Shown here: positions 1-5,534 of the stretch, in pieces
Position numbering within the stretch: the first letter of the stretch is position 1
Layout: every line of letters begins with the position of its first letter
Assembly: GCA_001564255.1 (NCBI GenBank)
Contig: LKNC01000143.1
Span: 1-7,163, forward strand
DNA length: 7,163 nt
Direction: 5' to 3'
DNA from: Natrialbaceae archaeon Tc-Br11_E2g1
Lineage (GTDB): Archaea; Halobacteriota; Halobacteria; Halobacteriales; Natrialbaceae
Program-made: the position numbers and the translations under genes
Notes under the pieces: model-generated
The model's input: the letters and a program-made list of their open reading frames with translations, nothing else
Databases searched by the model: none
Told to the model about the DNA's origin: nothing

Positions 1-459
1 ATCATCAGAGAGCGGTTGGAGGAACAAAAAGAGCGGGTAGAGGAACTGGAAGAGGAGTGGCTGACGAACGAAGACGGTGAGTTCACTCCGAACCGCGTTC
101 CCTCGGGACTACCGATCACACCAGTTCCGGGATACTGGATCGCGACGGCGAACGTCTGGGATGTCGAAGTCGAGGGGGAGTACGCCCGGTTCGAGCTACA
201 GGCGAGTTCCGGCACACCGTCCTCGGTCGGCGGGACGACGTACGTCCGTGATGGAGATTCCGTCCAACTCGAGAGTTCCGACGGTCGAACCCACACCGTC
301 GGGAAGTCGGAACCGATCACGTTCTCGAGTCGGACGATGGTGTTAGTCGTCGTTCCACCCGGCGGTGTAGGCGTCGGTGATCGGACGGACGAACGAATCG
401 AGTGCTCGGAGACGTGGCCGGATGTCGGTCAAGGACCACACAGTGAAAACTGTAGCTAA
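1..459 (+). CDS. C-terminal part of a haloarchaeal hypothetical protein, DUF7286-like (5' end outside window)
   Basis: The reading frame is open from the first base and ends at TAA 457-459, so this is the last 152 codons of a longer gene. A TTG at 16 is in frame, but nothing suggests it is a start. The visible part begins with a charged, heptad-like stretch rich in E, R and L, which looks like the end of a coiled coil or amphipathic helix. A Pro/Gly-rich segment follows (LPITPVPGYWIATANVW), then a beta-strand-rich C-terminal domain (EGEYARFEL, TYVRDGDSVQLESS, MVLVVVPPGGVGVG). The PVPGYW...NVW...EGEYARF pattern reminds me of the C-terminal ends of large haloarchaeal proteins (DUF7286) found beside type IV pilus-like secretion genes. 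That assignment is from memory of the family, not from a search. The final residues (GPHSENCS) are polar and probably disordered. It converges on the PQQ lipoprotein gene with 4 bases between stop codons. Confidence 0.7.
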   Translation: MIRERLEEQKERVEELEEEWLTNEDGEFTPNRVPSGLPITPVPGYWIATANVWDVEVEGEYARFELQASSGTPSSVGGTTYVRDGDSVQLESSDGRTHTVGKSEPITFSSRTMVLVVVPPGGVGVGDRTDERIECSETWPDVGQGPHSENCS

Positions 460-471
460 AATATCACTTTT
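446..471. terminator. Convergent oligo-T terminator candidates
   Basis: The two convergent genes end 4 bases apart. Each strand carries short T runs just at or past its stop codon: TTTT at 468-471 on the plus strand, and on the minus strand the complements of AAAA at 458-461 and AAAA at 446-449. Archaeal transcription commonly ends at oligo-T tracts, so each gene probably terminates inside the 3' end of the other. There is no strong hairpin. The call rests only on base runs in an otherwise GC-rich context. Confidence 0.35.
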
Positions 472-1675
472 CTTCGAGAGCGTAAATCCGGCCATCAGAA
501 GAGGGAACATACGTAACACCGTCTAAAACGATCGGTCCAGCAAATATTCCGTCTTCAGTTTCGAAAGACCACAATTCATCGCCGTTCTCGGCATCGAACG
601 CATAGACGTGATCGTCGACAGATCCAACGTAAACGACACCATCGGCGATGGCTGGTTTGTTCCCGATTTGATTGTCCGCACTGGCACTCCATTTTTCAGT
701 ACCGCTTTGGATGTCTATGGCGTAGAGATGCGAGTCCAAGCTAGCACAGTAGACAGTATCACCGGCGATCGAAGGACTAGCATAAATTGACCCGGTTGAT
801 TGCTCGAACCTCCATACCCCTTCCCCTGTTTCAGAATCGACCGCATAGAGATTGTTATCTTGAGCCCCGATGTATACGGTCTCTTCGTCCGTAGCAGGTT
901 CGCTAATGGTCATTCCTGCTTCATTTTCGTTCTCGAAACGCCACTCTCGATTACCAGTCTCGATGTCGATCGCATGCAGTTGGTCTGATGTGCCGACGAA
1001 CACTGAGCTCTCGGTGATTGCAGGTACATCAGAAGAGTTTGACAGAACATCATAATCCCACTCGAGTGTATCATCCTGCCTATCGAGTGCAATGGCACGG
1101 TTTCCGTCGGTTATGTAGATCCGTCCCCTGAGAGCCGTAGCGTGTTTCCACTCGCCACGTTCGATCTCTCGCTCCCAGAGAACGTCCGACGTGTTCGACT
1201 CGAGTGCGTACAGTGTATCCCTCCCACTGGCATAGACCGTTCCGTCCGCGACGACGGGACTGTAGCTAAGCGAGAACCAGAGTTCGGTCTTCCACTCGAG
1301 TTCGCCACTGTCTACGTCGACCGCATACAGGTATCCGTCACGGGAGCTGGCATAGAGAACACCGTCGGCGATTACGGGGCTCGAGACGAACGAATCATCG
1401 GCCTCGAGTGTCCACTTCACTTCGACTTCGCCTTTCGGGCCGGTGGCGTCGGGGTGGTGGCCGGTGTTCCGGGCGTCGACGCCGTACATCGGCCAGGCGT
1501 CGGCGGCGACGGTCGTGTCGGTCTCCGAGTCCGACGGCGTTGTCCCCTCGTCGGTCGTGTTACGGTCGTCGGTTTCCGCCTCCGAGGGGTCGTCCTCGAG
1601 GCAACCGGCGAGTCCGGCAACGGTCGTTCCGGCGCAGGCGGCGAGCCAGCGCCGGCGGGTTTCGGTTCGGTCCAT
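464..1675 (-). CDS. Tat-exported lipoprotein with PQQ-type beta-propeller repeats
   Basis: This gene encodes a 403-residue protein from an ATG at 1675-1673 to TGA at 466-464. The N-terminus has a twin-arginine signal (TRRRWLAACAG) and a lipobox LAGC with the lipidated Cys at residue 25. The mature protein should be exported folded and anchored to the outside of the cytoplasmic membrane. An acidic Thr/Ser/Asp-rich linker covers about residues 26-58. A typical propeller entry follows (AWPMYGVDARNTGHH), then about eight repeats of the form P-x-x-x-x-G-x-V-Y-x(4)-D-x-x-L-Y-A-x-D-x-x-(T/S)-G-x-x-x-W. The repeats span about residues 95-403, and the last is short, probably closed by the N-terminal strand. 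Proteins of this type (PQQ_2/BamB-like) are common in haloarchaea and usually of unknown ligand. The fold does not prove PQQ binding or dehydrogenase activity. The propeller region is near 45-50% GC in sampled 60-base stretches, against about 72% in the signal and linker part. Confidence 0.9.
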   Translation of the reverse strand: MDRTETRRRWLAACAGTTVAGLAGCLEDDPSEAETDDRNTTDEGTTPSDSETDTTVAADAWPMYGVDARNTGHHPDATGPKGEVEVKWTLEADDSFVSSPVIADGVLYASSRDGYLYAVDVDSGELEWKTELWFSLSYSPVVADGTVYASGRDTLYALESNTSDVLWEREIERGEWKHATALRGRIYITDGNRAIALDRQDDTLEWDYDVLSNSSDVPAITESSVFVGTSDQLHAIDIETGNREWRFENENEAGMTISEPATDEETVYIGAQDNNLYAVDSETGEGVWRFEQSTGSIYASPSIAGDTVYCASLDSHLYAIDIQSGTEKWSASADNQIGNKPAIADGVVYVGSVDDHVYAFDAENGDELWSFETEDGIFAGPIVLDGVTYVPSSDGRIYALEEK

Positions 1676-1821
1676 TGCTGACGTTGTACGGTAATTTCAT
1701 ACAGGGGGCATTAATGATTGCTTTGGAATATGACCTTAACATAAGTCCGGAGAGTAGCTCAGAGTTTTTCGTTCGGGTATCGATAGCAACTCATTTCCGC
1801 GACTCGTCCGTGACCTCGAGT
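1676..1821. promoter_or_regulatory. Divergent intergenic region between the PQQ lipoprotein and the DUF5791-like gene
   Basis: This 146-base region is AT-richer than its surroundings and must hold the promoters of two divergent genes. It contains an 8-bp palindrome CATTAATG (1709-1716), an AT-rich stretch at 1726-1744, and a T5 run at 1765-1769. A weak box around TCATTTCC lies about 27 bases before the ATG at 1822, and TGTATG on the minus strand lies about 26 bases before the ATG at 1675. Both spacings fit leaderless transcripts, but neither box is close to a strong haloarchaeal TATA element, so exact promoters are not assigned. Confidence 0.4.
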
Positions 1822-2247
1822 ATGTTCTACGAACAGCGGACGGCGGTGCCGGAGTCGCCGGCGGAGTTGCGCGCGGAGTACGAGGCGGAGTTTCGGTCGA
1901 TCCTCGAGGACGTGGGTCTCGAGGCCGCCCTCGAGGCGACGGGTATCGACAGTGAGCGCCTCGAGGCCCTCGAGGAGGGTGAGTCCCCGGAGCTGGACTT
2001 CGAGGAGGCGGCGGCGATCCAGGCACTCGCCGAGGGGGAGCCGGACCCCGAGACGATCGTGACGATAGCGGCCGAGCATCTCCTCTTGGGGATGTCCTCT
2101 GCGGTGCTCGACGTGGAGGCAGTCGAGAGCCACGTCGAGATCGATCTCGAGGCAAAGGAGATCCAACAGAAAATCGAGCGTCGTGCGCCGATGACCCTCG
2201 GGGAGTTCGTCCACCTCCAGCACGTCATTGTCAGTCAGCTGCCCTGA
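1822..2247 (+). CDS. DUF5791-like haloarchaeal small protein
   Basis: This gene encodes a 141-residue acidic protein. The frame stays open far upstream, but that extension runs antisense to the lipoprotein gene and translates to Arg-rich, low-complexity sequence, so the ATG at 1822 (MFYEQRTAV) is the sensible start. The middle part (about residues 31-70: VGLEAALEATGIDSERLEAL, then a segment ending FEEAAAIQAL) looks like a small helix-turn-helix-type bundle. A second conserved-looking part follows: HLLLGMSSAVLDVEAVES, then LEAKEIQQKIERRAPMTLGE. This order (GVD-type helix, SPELxxEEAA, LLLGMxxAVLDV, KEIQQKxExRxPMTLxE) matches my memory of the DUF5791 family, which is restricted to Halobacteria and has no known function. 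No membrane segment or signal peptide is seen. The next gene starts 37 bases downstream on the same strand but appears to have its own promoter. Confidence 0.8.
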   Translation: MFYEQRTAVPESPAELRAEYEAEFRSILEDVGLEAALEATGIDSERLEALEEGESPELDFEEAAAIQALAEGEPDPETIVTIAAEHLLLGMSSAVLDVEAVESHVEIDLEAKEIQQKIERRAPMTLGEFVHLQHVIVSQLP

Positions 2248-2252
2248 GCGCC

Positions 2253-2264
2253 GCGTATATACGC
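2253..2264 (+). promoter_or_regulatory. Palindromic TATA box for a leaderless SDR transcript
   Basis: The sequence GCGTATATACGC is a perfect 12-bp palindrome. Its TATATA core (2256-2261) is centred 26.5 bases before the ATG at 2285. Haloarchaeal TATA boxes sit about 26-28 bases before the transcription start, so transcription would begin at or next to the A of the start codon, giving a leaderless mRNA. It lies 5 bases after the stop codon of the preceding gene, so the SDR gene can be transcribed independently of it. Confidence 0.7.
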
Positions 2265-2284
2265 CCGGAGTCCCGAGTATCGGT

Positions 2285-3181
2285 ATGCACGTAGCGATCG
2301 TCGGCTGTGGGTACGTCGGCCTCGAGCTCGGGCGGCAGTTACTCGAAGCGGGTCACGAACCGATCGGCGTCCGTCGTTCGGCGACGGGTCTCGAGGCGAT
2401 CGAGGCCGCGGGGTTCGAGGCAGCGCGGGCGGACGTCACCGAGCCTGAAAGCCTCGAGACAGTTCCGGACGTCGACGCGGTGGTCTTCGCGGCCAGCAGC
2501 GGTGGCCGCGGGGCGGAGAAAGCCCGGGAAGTGTACGTCGAGGGACTGGAGGCGACGGTCGAGGCCTTTGGCACGCGAGAAAATCCGCCAGAGCGACTCG
2601 TCTACACGTCCTCGACGGGTGTCCACGGCGACCACGACGGCGACTGGGTCGACGAGGGGACGCCCGTCGAGCCGGCGACGGAGAAAACCGAGGTGCTCGC
2701 GGAGGCAGAACGGGTCGCCCTCGAGGCCCCCGAGGAGTTCGGCTTCGATGGAACGGTCGCCCGGTATGCGGGGCTGTACGGGCCCGAGAGGTATCGTCTC
2801 GATCGGTACCTCGAGGGGCCGGTGACGGAGGGATACCTGAACATGGTTCACCGGGACGATGCCGCGGGGTCGGTGGCGTATCTGCTCTCGGAGGGCCTCG
2901 CCCGCGGGGGGGTCGTGCAGGTCGTCGACGACGAGCCGGTCTCGAAGTGGTCGTTCGCCGACTGGCTCGCGGCGGAGTGTGACGTCGACCAGCCGGAAAA
3001 ACGGACGAAAGCCGAACGGCTGGCGGACGGGGACCTCTCCGAGGCCACACGTCGGCGGATCCTGACGAGCAAGCGCTGTTCGAACGAGAAGTTACGGGAG
3101 CTGGGCTATGCGTTCCGATATCCGACCTACCGGGAGGGGTACCGTGAGGCGATCGAGAGCTACCGGGAACGCGGTCAGTAG
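2285..3181 (+). CDS. Atypical SDR / NAD-dependent epimerase-like protein (YeeZ-type)
   Basis: This gene encodes a 298-residue protein with an N-terminal Rossmann nucleotide-binding motif (VGCGYVGLELG, Gly 7, 9 and 12). An acidic residue at the end of the second beta-alpha unit follows (ARADVTEPESL), then the strand AVVFAASSG (residues 66-74) and LVYTSSTGVHGD (105-116), where SDR proteins carry their catalytic Ser/Thr. The usual YxxxK pair is missing: the corresponding stretch is ATEKTEVLAEAERV (131-144), with no Tyr. A later GLYGP (163-167) and NMVHRDDAAGSVAYLL (186-201) match the substrate-side segments of extended SDRs. This combination is typical of the atypical SDRs related to E. coli YeeZ, whose reactions are mostly unknown, so a substrate cannot be named. 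ATG 2285 is chosen because the Rossmann strand begins right after it and a TATA box sits about 27 bases upstream. An in-frame TTG at 2228 would overlap the previous gene and is unlikely. Confidence 0.85.
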   Translation: MHVAIVGCGYVGLELGRQLLEAGHEPIGVRRSATGLEAIEAAGFEAARADVTEPESLETVPDVDAVVFAASSGGRGAEKAREVYVEGLEATVEAFGTRENPPERLVYTSSTGVHGDHDGDWVDEGTPVEPATEKTEVLAEAERVALEAPEEFGFDGTVARYAGLYGPERYRLDRYLEGPVTEGYLNMVHRDDAAGSVAYLLSEGLARGGVVQVVDDEPVSKWSFADWLAAECDVDQPEKRTKAERLADGDLSEATRRRILTSKRCSNEKLRELGYAFRYPTYREGYREAIESYRERGQ

Positions 3182-3227
3182 TGGACGTTTCCCCTGAAAC
3201 GAGGGAGAAGGTTCATGTTCGTCCACT
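3180..3227. repeat. Nested inverted repeats between the SDR and DHH genes
   Basis: An 8-bp perfect inverted repeat (AGTGGACG at 3180-3187, CGTCCACT at 3220-3227) starts within the SDR stop codon. It encloses a second, tight one (CGTTTC 3186-3191, GAAACG 3196-3201, loop CCCT). The two left arms share two bases, so both stems could not form fully at once. The element lies in the only non-coding stretch (3182-3240) before the DHH gene. It could be an mRNA 3'-end hairpin or a regulator site. No clear TATA box is seen here; TTCATG at 3212-3217 has the right spacing for ATG 3241 but is a weak match. Confidence 0.4.
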
Positions 3228-3240
3228 TTGAGTGTGGGAT

Positions 3241-4425
3241 ATGAGCTACCGGTCCGTCCGTTCGGCCGCCGGGGGGGCGGAGGGGACGAACGTGCTGGTC
3301 GTCGACGAGACAGTCGACGCGTTCTGGAACACCGACCCGTTGCTCCTCTCGCTTGCGGTGTTGGGAACGGTCGCGGTCTTTCTCGGCGGCTGGTGGGCAG
3401 TCGGCTGGTTTCGCAGGCCGGCCGGGACCAGGCTCCAGCGCGTTCTCGGGAAATACGACGACGTGGCAGTGGTGATGCACCCGAACCCCGATCCGGACGC
3501 GATGGCGTGTGCGATGGGCGTCGCCGCGATCGCCGAATCGGTCGACACCGAGGCGACCCTCCAGTACTCCGGGGAGATCCGCCACCAGGAAAACCGCGCG
3601 TTCCGGACCGTCCTCGAGCTCGACCTCGAGGTCGTCGACGCGACGTCGGATCTGGCCTCCGACGCGGTGGTGTTGGTCGATCACAACACCGCACGTGGCT
3701 TCACCGGCGCACAGACGATCGAGCCGGTCGTGGTGGTCGACCACCACCCTGGAAACGGGACGGGAACGGCCTTCACCGACGTCAGGACCGAGTACGGTGC
3801 CGCCTCGACGATCGTCTCCGAGTACCTCGAGGCGATCGAAGCGACCACCGACGACGACGAGACGTTCGTCACCGAGGAGCTCGCGACGGGACTCCTCTAT
3901 GGGATCCTCGCGGACACGAACCACCTGACGAAAGGCTGTTCGGCGGCGGAGTTCGAGGCCGCAGCGTTCCTCTTTCCGCTCGTCGACGAGGACCTGCTCG
4001 ATCGGATCGCGAACCCACAGGTCCCCGACGAGGTGTTACAGATCAAAGCCGACGCGATCAAGCGAAAACGCGTCGAGGGCTCGTTCGCCGTCTGTGACAT
4101 CGGCGAGACGTCGAACGTGGACGCGATCCCACAGGCCGCGGACGAACTCCTCCACCTCGAGGGCGTCACCGCGGTGGTCGTCTACGGGAGAGACGACGGG
4201 ACGATCCACCTTTCGGGTCGGTCCCGTGACGATCGTGTCCACATGGGCGAGACGCTCAGTCACGTCGTCAGTGATATTCCGATGGCGAACGCGGGCGGGC
4301 ACGCGCGGATGGGCGGCGGCCAGATCTCGATCGACCACATGGAGGGGATCGGCCCCTCCGACGGCGTCAGCAAAGACGAGTTCGAAACGCGGCTGTTCTC
4401 GTCGCTCGCTGGCGAACGCTCTTGA
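3241..4425 (+). CDS. Membrane-anchored DHH/DHHA1 phosphoesterase
   Basis: This gene encodes a 394-residue protein. An N-terminal hydrophobic helix (about residues 34-57, PLLLSLAVLGTVAVFLGGWW) followed by Arg residues suggests a single membrane anchor with the catalytic part in the cytoplasm. The DHH domain shows the metal-binding motifs in order: HPNPDPDA (80-87), LVDHN (145-149), the signature VDHHPG (166-171), and ILADTNH (222-228). The C-terminal DHHA1 domain (about 270-394) has SGRSRDDRVHMGE (325-337) and the substrate-binding glycine motif GGHARMGGG (352-360). DHH/DHHA1 enzymes of the NrnA/GdpP/RecJ superfamily use Mn2+ to hydrolyse short oligonucleotides, pAp or cyclic di-AMP. The substrate here cannot be decided from sequence. 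ATG 3241 is preferred; an in-frame GTG at 3232 would add only three residues. The stop codon abuts, with no gap, that of the convergent Nudix gene. Confidence 0.9.
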   Translation: MSYRSVRSAAGGAEGTNVLVVDETVDAFWNTDPLLLSLAVLGTVAVFLGGWWAVGWFRRPAGTRLQRVLGKYDDVAVVMHPNPDPDAMACAMGVAAIAESVDTEATLQYSGEIRHQENRAFRTVLELDLEVVDATSDLASDAVVLVDHNTARGFTGAQTIEPVVVVDHHPGNGTGTAFTDVRTEYGAASTIVSEYLEAIEATTDDDETFVTEELATGLLYGILADTNHLTKGCSAAEFEAAAFLFPLVDEDLLDRIANPQVPDEVLQIKADAIKRKRVEGSFAVCDIGETSNVDAIPQAADELLHLEGVTAVVVYGRDDGTIHLSGRSRDDRVHMGETLSHVVSDIPMANAGGHARMGGGQISIDHMEGIGPSDGVSKDEFETRLFSSLAGERS

Positions 4426-5013
4426 TCATACCGGCGATCGATCGACGCGTTCCGGTGGCTCGAACTCCGTCGTCAACTCGAGCAGTTGGACGAGGATCCG
4501 CCCGGTCGCCCCCCAGACGGTGTACTCGCCGACGTGGAAGTAGTGGATGACGACGTCGCCGTAGTAGGGGTGAGAGCGCCGGTCGTACTCGTAGTTAGTC
4601 GGATCGAGAAGCCCCGACAGCGAAAGGACGGCGATCTCCGCGACTTCGCTCTCGTCTGGGACGTACTCCCGGTCGGGAACGCGGGCGACGAAGGGCGTGA
4701 CGGCGTACTCGGTGACCGTCCGGATGTCGTCTAACTGCCCGACGATCTCGGCTTCGTCGGCCTCGAGGCCGATCTCCTCGTTACCCTCCCGGAGGGCGGT
4801 ATCGAGGACCGTCTCGTCGTCCGGTTCGGCACCGCCGCCCGGAAAGCTCATCTGTCCGGGGTGTTCGCCGAGGTCGTCGGCCCGTTTGGTAAAGAGGAGG
4901 TGATCCTCGCCGTCTCGGTCGACGACCGGCGCGATCACCGCCGCGTCGTAGCGCTGATCGTCGATCTCGAGGGGGTCATGGTCGGCAACCGGGTCGAGGG
5001 TCATCCGGGTCAT
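4426..5013 (-). CDS. Nudix hydrolase, CoA-pyrophosphatase type
   Basis: This gene encodes a 195-residue protein with a complete Nudix box at residues 61-83 (G-x5-E-x7-REGNEEIGL, that is R75 E76 and E79 E80). One usually hydrophobic box position is Gly77. Just before it lies the extra signature of CoA-cleaving Nudix enzymes (UPF0035-like): LFTKR, then LGEHPGQMSFPGG, covering residues 40-60. The C-terminal VWGATGRIL (166-174) also fits that group. Family members hydrolyse CoA or its derivatives to phosphopantetheine and 3',5'-ADP, using divalent metal in the cytoplasm. The ATG at 5013-5011 is chosen because it overlaps the stop codon of the upstream gene (TAATG), a translational coupling arrangement; a second ATG nine bases further in (5004) is also possible. 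The frame stays open upstream to 5070, but that extension is Arg/Pro-rich and lies inside the neighbouring gene. The gene converges on the DHH phosphoesterase with back-to-back stop codons (TGATCA). Confidence 0.9.
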   Translation of the reverse strand: MTRMTLDPVADHDPLEIDDQRYDAAVIAPVVDRDGEDHLLFTKRADDLGEHPGQMSFPGGGAEPDDETVLDTALREGNEEIGLEADEAEIVGQLDDIRTVTEYAVTPFVARVPDREYVPDESEVAEIAVLSLSGLLDPTNYEYDRRSHPYYGDVVIHYFHVGEYTVWGATGRILVQLLELTTEFEPPERVDRSPV

Positions 5014-5489
5014 TACTCGAGTGCGTCGGCTATGCGGGCACGTTCGTCCCCGAGGTCGACCGGGGCCCACGCTTCGAGGTCGTAACTCGCCTCGAGCAAC
5101 TCGTCGAGTCGCTCCCGGTCGCCCGCCTCGAGGGCGTCGGAAACGGCCGCGGCGTAGCGGTTTCGGACCCGTCTCCCGGCCCGCTCGCGGTCGATCGCTC
5201 GACGGTCGACCTCGAGGACGTAGGGGAGGTCCTCGGCGTACTCCGGGGGCTCCGGGAACGCGGCCGGCCCGGCGATCAAAAGCGGCTCGTCGGGCCCATC
5301 GGGTGGGTCGTACTGGACGAGGGCGAACGCCGACAGCGCGTCCCGAATAGGCGCCTCGAGGGCCTCCTCGTCGACGTCACTCCCGTCGGCTCGGAAGGCG
5401 AGTTCGGCGAGTGCACGCTCGAGTTCCGAACGCGTCAACCCGCCAAAGAGGTCGACGACGCCGGCGAGTTCGTCGGCGGTCACGTCCAT
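5013..5489 (-). CDS. DUF7109-like haloarchaeal hypothetical protein
   Basis: This gene encodes a 158-residue acidic, mostly helical protein without signal peptide or membrane helix. It opens with MDVTADELAGVVDLFGGLTR, followed by SELERALAELAFRA, a helix-rich start like a small winged-helix or helical bundle. The middle has LLIAGPAAFPEPP (70-82), then an Arg-rich helix (DRRAIDRERAGRRVRNRY). The C-terminus holds a helical pair ending in a WAPVDLGDERARI segment. From memory this pattern (DELAGVVDLFGxLTRxELxxALxELAF) is the Halobacteria-specific DUF7109, whose function is unknown. It is the first gene of a pair with the Nudix hydrolase: its TAA overlaps that gene's ATG by one base, so the two are almost certainly co-transcribed and may act together. 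A candidate promoter box lies about 27 bases upstream of its ATG, consistent with a leaderless message starting here. Confidence 0.8.
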   Translation of the reverse strand: MDVTADELAGVVDLFGGLTRSELERALAELAFRADGSDVDEEALEAPIRDALSAFALVQYDPPDGPDEPLLIAGPAAFPEPPEYAEDLPYVLEVDRRAIDRERAGRRVRNRYAAAVSDALEAGDRERLDELLEASYDLEAWAPVDLGDERARIADALE

Positions 5490-5513
5490 GCGCGTTCAAA
5501 CGGGTGCCGGGAA

Positions 5514-5519
5514 GATTAG
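5514..5519 (-). promoter_or_regulatory. Candidate TATA-like box for the DUF7109-Nudix pair
   Basis: On the minus strand the box reads CTAATC, centred about 27.5 bases upstream of the ATG at 5489, the spacing expected for a leaderless haloarchaeal transcript. It is the most AT-rich spot in the 45-base gap to the glycosyltransferase gene. It is a weak box by sequence, so read-through from the upstream gene on the same strand is also possible. Confidence 0.45.
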
Positions 5520-5534
5520 TCTTGCCAACCGTGT

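Noticed and set aside
700..1400. Repeated segments in the lipoprotein gene as a DNA repeat array or CRISPR
   Set aside because: The similarity is at protein level (propeller blades about 40 residues apart) with diverged DNA. There are no identical direct repeats with spacers.
1408..1821. Upstream extension of the DUF5791-like gene
   Set aside because: The extension is Arg/Ser-rich sequence antisense to the lipoprotein signal and linker. The family-like sequence begins at the ATG at 1822.
2228..2284. Earlier TTG start for the SDR gene
   Set aside because: It would overlap the preceding gene and place the palindromic TATA box inside the coding region. The Rossmann strand starts at the ATG at 2285.
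3175..3924. A 249-codon minus-strand open frame opposite the DHH gene
   Set aside because: It mirrors the DHH coding sequence, is rich in Arg, Val and Asp with no family motif, and has no promoter-like box at its start.
5014..5070. Longer Nudix protein starting at 5070
   Set aside because: The added residues are Arg/Pro-rich and lie inside the DUF7109-like gene. The TAATG overlap points to the ATG at 5013.
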